From Tetraselmis striata (lineage: Eukaryota > Chlorophyta > Chlorodendrophyceae > Chlorodendrales > Chlorodendraceae), in assembly GCA_006384855.1 (NCBI GenBank), contig VCJN01001508.1, positions 397,288-461,287 of the forward strand: a stretch of 64,000 nucleotides of DNA, in the 5' to 3' direction. The notes beneath the pieces were generated by a model, which saw only the letters and a list, made by a program, of their open reading frames with translations, was not told the DNA's origin and did no database searches. Position numbers and translations under genes: made by a program. This document shows, in pieces, positions 16,735-29,991 of this stretch. Positions within the stretch are counted from its first letter, which is position 1; each line of letters starts with the position of its first letter.

Positions 16735-19700
16735 CCGCACCTTGGAGCGCCTTCATGTTGATGATCTCCACATACTTGAGGTCCCACTTGACGTGGCCCT
16801 TGCGCGGCCGCAGCGAGACCACCACCGCTTCGATGCTGCCCACGCTGGGGCACTCGATGTCAAACTCGTCCACCGACCCCCTCTGCAGCCGCCGCGAGGC
16901 CGCTGTCAGCCAATGATGAGCATGCGCTGAACAAAGCATAGACAACAGACTGGGGACTGGAGCACCCGCCCCCCCTTTGGTACAGTAGGATGGCACAGGA
17001 CCTGATGATTGTCGTGCCATTGACCGAAGACCGAGGTTAGTTCCTAAATACGCGCTGCTGACACCATAATAACCACGCTTTGGGTTCGCGGTATACTGTC
17101 GGATGTTAACCTCCCCTCCCCCCGCCCGCGATCGAGGAAAATATTAACTTATCTGGAAATATGTCATAATACACACAGAGCATCCGACTCGTTGCCGCAT
17201 CCAAAGCAATTAAGTATCGTCGACCCGCGAACCGCCCACTTTAATGGTGGTCATTTCTCCGCTGTCATTTGTAAGCGACTAACTGGAAGGCAGCTGGGCC
17301 CATCCATCTGGCGCCGCACGTTGAAGTAGATGATGTTCTGCTCCGGCTCCAGCGCCTTACTGATTGTGCGCACAGGGCCCATGATGTCTATGGAGATGTC
17401 GGTGTTGAGCGAGGAGAGGCTCGACTCCTTGGCGTTGCCGGTGGAGACCACCACCTGCGCTGCCCCCCGGGACCACTCCGCCTCAGCACTGAGCCGAGCG
17501 AGGGCGGTGCGCGCACCGGGCGGCGGGGCAGGGTTGTGGGTGCGGGCGGAGAGGGGGGGGGGGGGGTTGGGGGGGGGGGGGGGGGCGCGCCTTGTAGTGT
17601 ACCACGCCGCTGGGGGTCCCCTTCCCCTGCGCCAGAATCTCCTTGGAGCGCTCCGCTCCCTGCAAGCGGCGAGCGAGCGGCGTTCAGCAGAGGGCTCCTC
17701 CGACTGCAGTGTGGGCCAATGACACTGCGCATGGGGAGGTGCCGGTAGGGAGCGTCACAGAGGGCAGCCCCGCTGGCACCGCATGCCCCTCTCTGGAGGA
17801 CGGCCACATTTGCCCAGTCCGCGGCCCTGGGCCCGCTCGTCAGTGTCATCAGACATGCTCATAACACTCCACATGACGCTGCCATACGTCATGGTGTTGG
17901 AATGTACCGCACCGAGCATATTTGCCCGCAGACCAAAGCACACAAACAAGCATAAGTTCAAGCTTGAAGGGAAGTATGTGCTTGTCCCGCTTGCGTCTTG
18001 CACGTATCCCCTCTGGGCACATCTGTCACACTTCGGTGTAATTGAGGTATTAAGTGTGAAGCTATGGACCCTAGAGGTGCAAGAGAGACGGGCTGGGTTT
18101 GTATGTTTGGCCTACCAATAGCGCTCAACACATACATGCACCCCCCGCCTCCCCCCAAAGCAATGTAATGTCAGGTGGTTAGCACAATGGAGGCATTCCA
18201 GAAGGGGGCGAGGTGTGTGTGTGTTGTGTTGCGCGCGCGCCGGGGGGGGGGGGGGGGGGCTGCACGGTGGTGGTGGCCAGGGGGCCGTTCGGGGCGAAGC
18301 GGGACTGCTCGCCCGTGCGCAGGTTGACCACTTTCACGCTCCTGCAGATCCAGTTGGTGGGCTTGGTGGACTCCACCGCCAGCCGCATTTTGTAGATTTC
18401 TCCGATGTTGCTGTGCTCGAAAAAAGTGGCATCCAGCTGAGCCGTGAGAGGAGGGAGGCATGCGCGCGCGCGGGGGGGGGGGGAGGGGGGGGGCAGCCCT
18501 TCGGTCAGTGCCAACAATCATCGCGCGAGATCATGGGCACCATTGCCAGAGCGATGGCCGCCAAGGGCTGTTGGGAATCCCAACCCGTGAGAATGAGTCC
18601 ATGGCATGAGCGGGCTTTATTAACAAGCGAGCAATTGGGGGAAGTGCTTAACTGACCCCGGGTGCCAATGCGGTCATAAGACCACTGCAAATGAGAGGTT
18701 GGCCTGCCTGTTGGAGGTTCATTGTAGTCGAGCCTACAGCGAAACTGTACCGAATGTTCTTATAGGTTGCATGCAAGGCTTATTATAAGGGGTCATATTA
18801 GTGCGATGGTATGTTTCTGGTGCCGTTGAAAGGTGCCGACGCGGTCATAAGAACACTGCGAATGAGAGCCTGCGCTGCCTGTCAGAGATCAAATGTAGAC
18901 GAGACTGTAGCGGAACTATAAGGAAAGTTCTTATAGGTTGCATGCAAGGCTTATTATAAGGGGTCATATTAGTGCGATGGTATGTTTCTGGTGCCGTTGA
19001 AAGGTGCCGACGTGGTCATAGAACACTGCGAATGAGAGCTTGTGCTGCCTGTCAGAGGTCAAATGTAGACGAGAATGTAGCGGAACTATAAGGAATGTTC
19101 TTATAGGTTGCGTGCAAGGCCAGCTTGAGGCTTATGGTAAGGGGCCCTATAGGTGCCTTGGCACCCGTCCGCATGACTGGAAATCGATGCAGCAGTGCCA
19201 AGGGGAGGACACCTGTCCGCGGTTGAAGCGCGCCGCGCCGCCTTTGGCCACCACCTTGCCGGACTCGCCCAGGTCCCCGTGGAGCACAAAGGAGATGTCG
19301 CTGCGGGTGCTGGCGTTCCTGCAGCGGTGGCAGCGGCAGCGGCAGCGCGTGAGTCATGCCCCCGCAGTGATCGTGGCGGAGCTTGGCGCTGCGGGGTCGG
19401 ACGACATATGGCAGGCGGAAGGGGGGAGAAGGGAGAGGTCCGGGGGGGGGGGGGGGGGGGGGGGGGCCTGCCACCCAGCTGGGCTCACCCAGCCCTTGAC
19501 AGTGGTTTGGGCACAGTGTAGCATTTGGCACTCGAAACAATTAAGCAATGGAGCTGCCTATTACACCCTAGCGGTGCACTACACAAAACAAAGCTGTGCT
19601 CCTTAGCTAGCTAGAGGGGAAATAACAAACATGACGCTGCCGATTATGGTCTTTGAATACGCTTGAGAACATGCATTGTTGACTCCCGCAGTGCAAACAA

Positions 19701-22700
19701 ACTTGTTAAGAGGGACTCTTCAAGTCGGGGGGCAACAATCCCACAAGAACCCAAATCGCGAGCCCGAAAATGGCCTTGCGTGCGGCCCTATGAGAACATT
19801 CGGAATAGCTTCGATGTAGTTTCCTCGGCATTTGGCCTCTGGCCGACAGAGCGGCTTCTTATTGTTCGCGTTAACGTGTGTTCTTATCAACGCGTGGGCA
19901 CCCGTACATCAAGGCGATGTCCGCGGGCACGGTTGAGTACCAGGGGTGGGGGGGGGGGGGGGGGGGGGGGGGGGTTACTCGGTGTCGGCGGTGTGGAATA
20001 GCACTTTGTATCGGCACTTGAGGGCCGAGTCCTTCACGACTGTCGGGCTAACGGACATCACTCGCAGCAGCTTGCGGCCCCATTCTTTCTCGCTGCCGTG
20101 GGAGCGCGGCGCCTGCAGCCAGTCTCCGCACGGGAAAATGTACATCTGCGGCGCGCAGCATATGCCAGGAGTTGAGACAAGGGAGGTGGCCGGCGGTCGC
20201 GGGCGGGGGTATGAGGCATGCGGCCGGCGACCTGCGCCTGTGAGTGACCACTGCCCCGGTTGGCAATGCCAGGCGGGATGAGAGTCGTGGGTGCCATGAT
20301 ACACACCCCCACGCATATCGGGAGCCCATGTCTAGTGGCGGCTTGCAGAGAGCGCGATTGGCCCCTTGCAGGATGGGACCGCTGTGCACTTGCGGGCTGC
20401 GTGGATGTGGGGCTATGCTAGCCCAAGATGAACGGCCGCTTCGTCTGCATGCGTTTGCCCGTGTTGCGGGGAATGTGGTAGGATCGCCACCATAGCAGGA
20501 TAGCCCCCACCAGCCAGCAAAGCTGCTGCAAATGTGTTGCGTGACAGTGGCCTGCCGGACTACGGGTGCCAACGCGGTTATAAGAACACTGCAAATGAGA
20601 GCCTGCCAGAAGTCAAATGTGGACGAAACTACAGCGGAACTATAGCAAGTGTTCTTAAAGGTTGAATGCAAGCCCAAATTGAGGCTTATAATAAATAAGC
20701 CTTATTATGAGCGTCGGCACCCGTTGAGCGGGGCAGTGTTGGGCATCACCTTGTTGAGCTTGATGTCGATGATCTCCAGCTGTTCGGGCTTCCAGGTGCC
20801 CGTCTTTTTGCCGTCGATGCAGAGCATCGCCGTCTTGAGCTGGCCCAGCGTGACGGTGGAGCGGTAAAACTCCGACACTGCGCCGCGGTCGAAGGCGCCG
20901 TGTCCGCCCTGCAACAGATTCACCGCAGCAGTCGCTGGTTGGACAGGCTTGCTCATGGCGCTGCCGTGATCATCACAATGGTGGCAGCATGCTGCTTGCA
21001 ATAAAAAATGAAGAGAGGAAACCGCGTAGAGCAAGCAAGGGCATCAGTAGCAAATTAACAGCAGCACAGCAACGCCAGGGTTGGCAGCCACTGCGACCAG
21101 AGCGGGTCGCTGCGCCTGGTGGGAGCAGGCTGGGTGCTTGGTGGGGGTGGGGGTGAGGCCCCACGTTGAGGCTGATCATGCGGCTCTTGCTTTCCGTCCC
21201 AGTGAGCTGCAGGTAGACGCCGTCCTGCGTCGCGGAGCCCTTCTCCGTGCTGGTGTACGTCACAATCTTCAGCATCTCGCGCTTGGCCTGTCGCAGCGCG
21301 GCATAGCTCATCGCTGCTGCTGCAGTCTCCGCGGGACCGGTTACGACCTTCGGTGCCTTCAGTCTGATCTATTACGTAGCAGGGACATAGAAGGGGACCC
21401 AGTGCCTCTGCCTAAACACTGTCTAGCGTGCCGCGCCGACATTATAATCGTAGCTCCCGTACACGATGTCGCAGGAGCCGAATTAATGCTGCTATACACA
21501 TACGTGTGGCAAGGCTGTGTAGCACAGATTACGAGGGTTACCCTCGCAATGCCTTTTCTGTTGCACATGCGAAAACAACGAGGGTTAAGATTATAATGAC
21601 CACGTGCCATGCTGGACAGTACGAGTACGTTGGGGTAAGGCAGCCGGTTGCGCCTCCCACGGCTCTGCACGGTGATCGCGCGGACTGACATTCCCGTTTC
21701 TCAGTATGTGATCTTTTCTGTCGCACGCTTGATGCTCTTTATATTATACATCATGTTGTTCTTATGTTTCTGTATTTGTCTTGTATATAACATATTACAT
21801 TGTAAATCTTTGTATGGCGTACCTTTCATGTTATAAACTGAGTATCGCAAAATATGTCACAGATTGATTATGACATGGGTGGAAGGGCGCAATACGCCCC
21901 GTCTACCACAAGGCAAACCCCCTCCCCCCCTCGCCCCCAGCCAAAGACTGCGGAGAGGTGTGCTCCCCTCCCGGGGCATGCCGCACCTGCGTGACGTCGT
22001 ACGCTTTGAGGTATATCGACTTGGGCTGCCGGAAGCCATTGAACCACCGGTCTCCAGCGCTGAACATGTACGCCTCGGTGTGACCCGTGGCGCTGTTCAC
22101 CTGCAAGCGCCGGCCGCGCTGGGGCAGATCAGATCTAATATTGCTATCATCGAGCGAGAGTCGTCCCAGGTACATAGCGAGCGCAGAGCCCGACCACCCG
22201 GATGGGACCTGCATGAAGACAGTTATCCGTGGGAGTACCAGTGTGCAGGTACCAGTATACAGGTACCGTACAATCAGTCGTGGTACGACTGGCAACAATA
22301 TAGCGACTACGAGTAAGTATACGAGGACCTTTCTGATTGTCCTTTTTTTTTGGTGATTTCCTGATATCGCCCTCTGCTGCTAGCTCATGTAACTATATAT
22401 ACGAGTAAGTAATATAAGGCCGCGGTCGTGTACCTGTACAGTTCCACATGCCCCATAGTCTGCCCAGTGAGGGATGCGCATGCATTTATATCTGCTGCAG
22501 CAATTTTTTGGTCTAAACATACAACCTGCCACACACATACCAATAGAGGTCACAGAATTAGGCACCTCATTCGTATGAGCGTATTCCGGCATCAGCAGTC
22601 ATGAGCGAATACATATGTACCCCTCTCACATCTTGCAAGTCTCCACCCTCTTTCCCGGGCAGCAGTAGCATACGAATGACAGGGCACGGAAGGGCACCGC

Positions 22701-25700
22701 ACCACTTCCAGAAACACGTCCTGCAGGAGCCATCTATCGCCCGTCTTCTTCGCAAACAGCATGATCTGCTCCACTCTCCCGACTGAGTGCGCGTCACGCT
22801 GGATCTTGTGCGTCTTCGAACAATCAACGGAGAAGCGGCGAGGGGTTAGTTGCCACGCCTCTCATAATCGGTCAAACGATGTGGTCCTTTGGAATTGGTC
22901 GCCAGGAACGCGAATGAGGTGCAATCGCGGTGGGGCATTCTGAGCCTAGCATTGGGCCGTTTCGTGACATGGGCTGGAATCGGCACAAGATTGGGGAGGG
23001 AGCAGCCGTTGGCATTTGGCCAGCATGCGGAAAGTGGAGAAAGGGGGGGAGGAGGTGTAGTCTGGTAGCAAAGACATTTGACGCGGCGCACAGCAGGATG
23101 CCCCATCTGCTTGCTGGCAAAGCAGCGCCTCATCTAACTGCGGGTAGCGTAGGCAAGCCAGGGCATGCGCTCACCGAGCCCCCCTTGAACGGGCCGGGCA
23201 GCTCCAGCAGCGCCGTCTTCCCTTCTGAGCCGTACACCTGACACGCCGCGTCTCCGAGGTAGTCGGCATGGACGTCTGTGGACGACGTGCTGAGCCAAAC
23301 CTGCATTGGGGGGATGGAGCAGCAGCGCCTCAGCAGCAGGCAGGGGCGGGCTGGGCGCAGTTGCAGGGCATGATGGAGCACCACCGCCGGCTGCCTAAAG
23401 CGCAGATGCCTGTGACGTTTTCAACAACTTGAGGTCTGTATCGAGCAGGGTAGCATTCAGTTCAAGTTGCGCTTTGGTCATATAAAGCCGTAACGACACA
23501 TGCCGCATAATTCTGCACATCCGGAACGGTACGGCCATCCGAGCAGCCCGCACTATCTCCGCGCATAGTCTCCTATGTGACTTGTGGTACTGGTACTCAT
23601 ACAAGTGTGAGCCTTGTGGTTCGTAGTTAATACACTTCACCATAAAAATAGTATATTATCATACTACATACTACGTTCATCAAAGATAATGCGCCAGGAA
23701 TGATGATGCCAAGCAGGGCAGGCTGTGTCTTTGCCAATATGCCCAACAAGAGAACAACTACGTCCAAGAGACAATGTCGGGCAGCACAGGTGTGTAATTT
23801 GACTAGAGGCGCAAATTCTCATGTAAAGTTTTCCAACTCAGAGGGCACTGGGTCCGTGGTTGAGGTCCACTGTTGCTGTTGTGAGAGGTCAGCGATGGTT
23901 GTCTGATGAGCATCTGCAATGCTGCGGGTCTGCGGCATGCCAAAGCGCCGTACCTTGTATTGGCAGAGCCCGGAGCTGCCCGATGCCCGCTGGTGAGAGG
24001 GTGCTGGAGACGAGATGTCGCGATCTCGGAGGAAAGCTGAGGGGCAGCCGCCATAGGAGTGGCCGCCGGTCATCACCCGGCTGGGCGTTCCCCCGATGGG
24101 GGGCCTGCTGTATACGGCGGTAAGACGGGGGCCTCCCTGCGGCCTCTCCGGGAACAGCATCGCTTCATAGAGGCCATCCGGGTTGCCCGCACCGAGCCAC
24201 CCATTATACACAAAGTGCAAGGGCGCAGCGCGGCGGCTGCCCGCCGTACCGAGCCCTCCGCCTGCAGCAACCGCAAACCGCGCTCAGTCCAAGGGAATAA
24301 CCGCAACATTGACATCTCTCACCCAGCACCCAACTCACGACGCAGAAAGGATGCGAGAAGTGCCTCCCCGCAACAAGCGGCCGATACCATCCTGCCCATG
24401 CTAGACTCCAGCGGAGTAGGGCTGAGTCTTTAGGGGCAATAGCCCGTGATGGCAGTGAGGCAGATAGGCCCCAATATTCATGATGGGACCAGCATCCTCA
24501 AAGTCTGGGCAGCCTCCCGATCCATACCATCAGAGGTGCCACTCTGGAGACCTCGTACTTCTCTGCCCATGTGCTCGGGGAACCAGGCAAGCTACTCACT
24601 GCGGAGCAGTTTTTCCAGCTCTCTCACATTGAGGCCGTGATTAGTGAGCTATGTTCCTGTTGGCTCAGCGCATCAGCGCACCATTGCGCAATTTCACATA
24701 CCCCCCCCCCCCCCCCCCCCCCGGGGCTTGCCCCTAGTGGTCCATGCAAGACAGCCCATGCAGTCCTCTCCTCGTCCGATACCGGGTGGCCCTCGGGTCT
24801 CCCCGAGTCCCTACCTTCTACAGACCTCCCCAGCTTCTCCACCTCCACGTCATTCAGCTTCCAGCGGATGGTCCCAAGCCCCTGCAACAGCATCCGGCAG
24901 GAACCCACCCCATTCCGTGAGTTTGTGCCAGCCGAGACAACCCGTAAAGTGCCAGGAGTGAAGAGGCGGGAAAGGGGGGGCGCACCCGATTGTCGTGGCC
25001 CACCTGGATGCGCGTGATGCTCCCCACATCAAAGCTGGAAAACATGAAGGTTGCTCTCTGGTTCAAAGTGGCACAATGAGCACATGTCAAGGGTGCCCCG
25101 CAGGCAGGCGTGCGGACCGCCGCAGGGGCGGCGTGGGCGGCGCACCTCGCCGCGGACGGCTGCGCTGCTGACGCTGTCAGATGTGGAGATCTGAAAGGCA
25201 CTGCGCCGGAAGCCCAGCCACATCTTCCCGGTGCAGCCCTGCGTGCCGTAGATGGCGATGAACGGGTTGGCCCGGCATGTGGATCCAGACTCGTCGGCTG
25301 TCTGCACCGTCACCTACTCCGGCATGTGAGCGCGCGAGATGTCAGCAGAAAGTGGTGCCCTCAGCCAGCAGGTGCCCACCCTATGTCCCTCTCTCCCCCT
25401 CACTGAGCCTCGACTCGTCTAGCCGCGTGTCATCCAGTGCCTCCTCCGCCCTCCAAACTAATGCTTCCTGCTGTTCCTCAACAGTGTTGATGCCTTTTAT
25501 GCTTCCCTTTTCACTGCTATTGCTGCGCGCGCAATGTCAGATATCCTCCCAAGTGGTGACTTTTCCGGCGGCCTCACCCGATAACTTACTCGATGCTCCC
25601 GCTCCGTTGGGTCGACGCTCAGAGGGAACAGGTGAACCTCTGTGCTGATCCCACAGTGAGTGGTGGACAGCCACTGCTCACAGGGGAAGTAGTACAGCTG

Positions 25701-27522
25701 CGGCAGGCAGGATGAGGTGGTGGGGGGGGGGGGGGGGGGGGGGTAAGGAACGGGGGCGCCCATAGGGTGGGGGGTGGGGGTGGGGGCCGAGAGGGGTCAT
25801 GCGCAGGCGGAGGGTGACGCCAGCTTTTGCGGCACTTGCCTGATCAGAAAACTTGTCCCTCACCACAACCTTCAGCAGATGCCATTTGTCCGCGCTTTTG
25901 TCGGGCATCAACCCCACCATGATCTCCGTCAGCCTGTGCCTCGGCAGTGCACACTCGTAGTCTCAGCCCACACAGTACTCCGCTGTCTGTGTTGCCCCCC
26001 ATCCCCCACCCCCCCATGCCCCGCACGCCTCCGTAGTTGTAAGAGGCAGCGCACCAAGCCGTTATAAATATACAGTGTCAACGATGTGCATCAATATTTT
26101 CCGATTTGAATTTGGTCTAGCATGGGTCCTCCTATGCGGCAAGGTCAAACGCGCCCAGCCACCGAACCGGTGTGAGAACCTGTGGTTGAGGGGTACCCCA
26201 TCTGTCCCAAGGTGGGATCCTGGCTACAACACCATCCTGCGTCCGTAGACTGTATTTGTACCAAGTCAATTTCTCAAATCTCGGGTTTAAATTCTGTTGA
26301 CATATGCAGCAGCCGCCGCATTGCGAAGCTGCTGGAGTAACATGATGGTGGGATTGTCGGTATATTCTCAGGAGACACGAAACCGGCTGCACAATAAAGA
26401 GTTAGATGTGTTGCTCGCAGCACATGCAGATGCGCAGCTTATCAGAGAATGTCAGGGATGCACCCGCCACCCAAGGCAAGCTCAGGCAGGGGCGCGCACT
26501 GAAGAATCTTGGCGTCCACCTCAAACGTTGTCACGCTCCCACGCGCGAAAATCATACTGCGAGCAGTGCATTCGCCCACAGCCGCCTCATCATCAACATG
26601 GCATGCCAGCATCAAGCACATCCCCCCTTCCTAATCGTCAGCCCCACCCCCACCTCCCTTTGCTTCTTCCCCTGCTAGCATGGCTCACCTGCCACTGCTC
26701 TCCCTGCTTTCCTTGGACTGCAGCTTGCTGGTGAGGTAGACAGGCCCCTCGAGGTTCTGCTCATCGCCAAAGTACATGAACACCGCCCCGTGTGTGCCCG
26801 CCTTGTCGATATCACTCGTAAAGAAGGTGATCTGGGTGACAGACAGCGAGAACCAACCGGAATCTGGTCAGGGCTTGCGTGCGAAAGATGAGCTTACATC
26901 CGTGTGGGGAGTTTGCTTGCATTGCATCCAACAATGAGGCAGGCACCACTGAGGTGAGTGATGCCCAGAGAGGGGGGGGGGGGGGGGGGGGGGCTGCCGG
27001 CAACCTCTAGCCGGCGTGGCGGAATTGCGTCTGCCTGCTTTGGCATGCCAGCAGACAGAGGGGTGGCGATTGGCTTGTTGGAGAAAAGTACCGCTCCCAG
27101 CGCAGACATGAAGGGTTTTGCGCCGTGGCCGACACCCACTGGGTTGGATACAACGATTTCCGGAAAGTCCAGTTTGGGGGCCAGATCCTGTCCAACTTTC
27201 CCCGCCTTTGCCAGCTCACTGGAAGGGGCATGAGCGGATGGGTTCCCTCCCCCTCTGGAGGTGGGCACAGGTCGTGACGCCAGTACGCAAGGGGCATGGG
27301 GGGCCGGGGGGGGGGGGGGGGGGGGGGGCTGTTAGTATCAGGCAGTTGGCGGCACATCTCAATGAGCTCCTGAGGGTCAAATAAATCGTATGTTAGGCAC
27401 CCAACAGCTGCTATCCAGTATTGTAGCCCCTGCCCAGCTGCAGAGACATTGGCAGAGACACGCACACAATCACGCTGGCTTACGTACATGTTTTGTAGCG
27501 CATTGAAGATGGCCGTCGCCAT
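14687..27522 (-). CDS. Multi-PLAT/LH2-domain protein
   Basis: Minus-strand gene of about 25 exons encoding roughly 1000 residues in about six PLAT/LH2 beta-sandwich domains, which bind lipids or proteins (compare LOXHD1). Exons: 27522-27484, 27429-27401, 27218-27005, 26831-26689, 26556-26464, 25933-25840, 25697-25590, 25313-25146, 25057-25004, 24881-24815, 24261-24116, 23300-23175, about 22813-22703, 22100-21987, 21356-21165, 20908-20750, 20145-19979, 19318-19213, 18436-18266, 17659-17591, 17454-17320, 16882-16741, 15743-15682, 15152-15009 and 14853-14687 (TGA). Phases agree except between 15682 and 15152. PLAT strands are clear: ITFFTSDIDKAGTHG, LKIVTYTSTEKGSATQDGVY, YKVLFHTADTE, FDRGAVSEF and YYFPCEQWLS. 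About 90 N-terminal residues before the first PLAT and a basic, proline-containing C-terminus are unrecognised. Two introns seem to start with GC. No signal peptide is seen; exons upstream of 27522 remain possible. Confidence 0.85.
18659..19168. repeat. Tandem array (three ~171-bp units) of an inverted-repeat element in a PLAT-gene intron
   Basis: Units begin with GGTGCC(A/G)A(C/T)GCGGTCATA at 18661, 18832 and 19003, so the period is 171 bp, and neighbouring units are highly similar. The outer ends form an inverted repeat: CGGGTGCCAA at the left and its complement, TTGGCACCCG, at the right. It lies wholly within the intron between exons 19318-19213 and 18436-18266. A single related copy is at 20562-20724. 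Confidence 0.85.
20562..20724. repeat. Solo MITE-like element related to the 18.7-kb array
   Basis: 163 bp with imperfect terminal inverted repeats (ACGGGTGCCAACGC at the left; the right end reads ACGGGTGCCGACGC on the other strand). The interior matches the 171-bp units (AAGAACACTGCAAATGAGAG, GTTCTTAAAGGTTGAATGCA). It lies in the PLAT-gene intron between exons 20908-20750 and 20145-19979. No target-site duplication is obvious. Confidence 0.75.
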
Positions 27523-29673
27523 GACAAGGACGCTGCTCCGGTAGCCCGGTCAGTCAGTGCCCTTGCGAGGAGCAGTCATCTGGGAGCAATGAGGCACTTA
27601 CTCGCCTGAACCGTGCACATACAGCCAGATTTAACAACCTTGACATTTGCTGGCAGGACGGGCACAGGTACTTTTGTGCCGCAGTGCACTGATCAGGGCG
27701 CTGCATGGTAGAAGAGGGGGGGGGGGGGGGGGGGGGGGGGCTTTGCATGCAGAGGCTGCAGCATCTCATGCCCCATGCCGCTGGCACGAAACAGTATCCA
27801 GTTTCTATTTGGGTTATTTGAACTTGGAATGACTCGCTTCCTCCCCTCCCCCACCGACCACCACACACACACAAGGACGTGCAACAACAGCTGCTGAACA
27901 GCGCAGGCCCGGTGCAACACCGCCACAGCTGGTCCTTGCAGCAGCAAGTCACTATAGAAAACAGCAGCTGATCATGTACCGGCCACCTCACCCACATCCC
28001 CGCATGAATGCTGCGTATTAAGAAGCCCACCCTCGCACTTGCTGTTTCTACTACTTTTGCTGCTGCTGACAACACACGGCTGCGGAAGATGACGACCACC
28101 TGTCGGGAGGGGCGCACCCCTGTACGCGACCGCCGATCGCAGCTATTACAAGTCCAGCACGCTCGCCGCGGGGACGAGGTCTGCGCTCATCGTTTATAGG
28201 CGAATAATATTTTGCCGGGGACTAGACACCAGTTGAAACCGGCGGCATGCCGTCGTGAGGTGGCCGTGAGGTCGATGACAAACCCTACTGCAGTACCGTA
28301 CCCGTAGCGATGACAAACCCTGCTGTTCAGTATTCGCTGGCGGTGGCTTATCGCCGTTAGAACGTTAAAAACCCCACCGCCGACCAGCGCTCAACCAATG
28401 CGCTCCCTAAATCACCACCAGGATCGTAGTGCTCGGTCAGAAATCGCCGACGGGAGAAGTGGCCCACAGCATACTATAGCAGAAGTGCAGCTAGAAGAAT
28501 ATCCCGCGGCGGCGACTGATGCTTGCGGAAAATTAACATTACGTGGCCAATCAATATCCGTATGGAATTAAAACTAGATTCGGGATATCGTCGATGTCGA
28601 TGATGATAATGTAGTCACGACGAATATTGTTCATAATTTCCGGGTATTTATTATTATTTTCAGGGTATTACATTACGATTATTATTTCGGGTATCTATTT
28701 CTATAAATTCCGGGCCGTGATTCAGTTTGTGATTCCGCAAGACCGTCGTCAGTTTATATAATTAAAAAGATCCTTAATTAATGGTCCTAGTAGTTGGTCG
28801 TAATCCGTTCACAGGAATTTTAATCCGTTCACAGGAATCACAGCGCACTAAAAAGCCGAAATCTGAAAAAAAAACCCAGCTAACCAACACACACCCTCAG
28901 AGCGCTCAGCATGCTCAGAAAAGCCCCAACGCCCCCCACGCTGTGCCAACAGGCGTACCTGTACCTGCCTTTCGTACCTGCCTCACATTGCCTTTTTTGT
29001 TGCACATGTATCGCACTCCCGAAATGCTTTGCTCCGCGGGTTGGGGCTTGCCCCAACTCGCATTACTCGAATGGGCCGACGCCCAAACGGGTAGGGCGGA
29101 CCTTTCGTGGTCAGTGCCGGGTATTTTGATGGCAGTGTTCTAGACGGTGATCCAACAGTGTTGGAAATTCCGTCACTGGCCTTCAATTAGTCTTGCTTTG
29201 AATGCTTCGGCAATTTACTTGATGACTTTAACGGAGCGTCGCCTACCCAGGGCTTTCCGTAACTGGATTGCTGCCTAAACGGCCGTCGTAGAGACGCTGC
29301 AAAGGTTTCACTGGTTCCAGTCCTGTCCCGGGGGCGAAAAAAAACCTGTACTGGTACTTGGGACTCTGAAGTGGCAAATGGGTGGTGGTGGTCTCTCCTG
29401 CGCGCGCTGTCGCACCCGTGCGAGTGAGTGTTACAATTGCGGGTTCTGCCGGCATGCCGGCCGGCATAACCGACATCCTAACACCACCCGCCGCGCACCA
29501 TACAATGGTGTACGGCGAACGGGTTGTGGACACGGGCGATGGCCAGGGCCCCCAAAAGGTCCGCCACAACTGTCGTGGGGCCGGTGGCATTTTGTGAAGC
29601 GCGGGAGCCAGCAGACCGGCAGCACCGGCAGCGGTACCGGTGTGACAATTATGCGAGTACGATATACCACGAG

Positions 29674-29746
29674 TGTAAGGATACTGCGCAAAACGCACCA
29701 GGCACTGGGTACCCACATGGGGATTTGTGTGGTACATATCCTTACA
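29674..29746. repeat. 73-bp inverted-repeat-ended element, copy 1
   Basis: It starts TGTAAGGATACTGCGC and ends GGTACATATCCTTACA, so the ends form a 10-bp inverted repeat (TGTAAGGATA). Copy 2 lies 245 bp further right in the same orientation with only a few differences. It is far too short to code; MITE-like is the best description. Confidence 0.75.
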
Positions 29747-29918
29747 CTCCACCCCCCCCCCCCCCATAGGATGGAGGGGCTCCTCCAGCAACGTATCGGC
29801 TTGGATTCGGTGGCGATCCGCATTGGCCGGGTCGTCCAACATTGCGGGATGTCATATCATATTATAAGTTTCTCCGCGGGATCGAACCCGGATCCAATGC
29901 GTGCGTAGAAGCACCAAC

Positions 29919-29991
29919 TGTAAGGATACTGCGCGAAACGCACCAGGCACTAGGTATCCACATGGGGATTTGTGTGGTACATATCCTTACA
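29919..29991. repeat. 73-bp inverted-repeat-ended element, copy 2
   Basis: Same length and ends as the copy at 29674-29746, with a few base differences (for example GCGCGAAACG against GCGCAAAACG). No clear target-site duplication flanks either copy. Confidence 0.75.

Noticed and set aside
29275-29345. tRNA- or SINE-like B-box (GGTTCCAGTCC) followed by an A run
   Set aside because: No acceptor or anticodon stem can be drawn and the A-box is poor; the similar B-box-like hits near 5870 and 29880 fail the same test.
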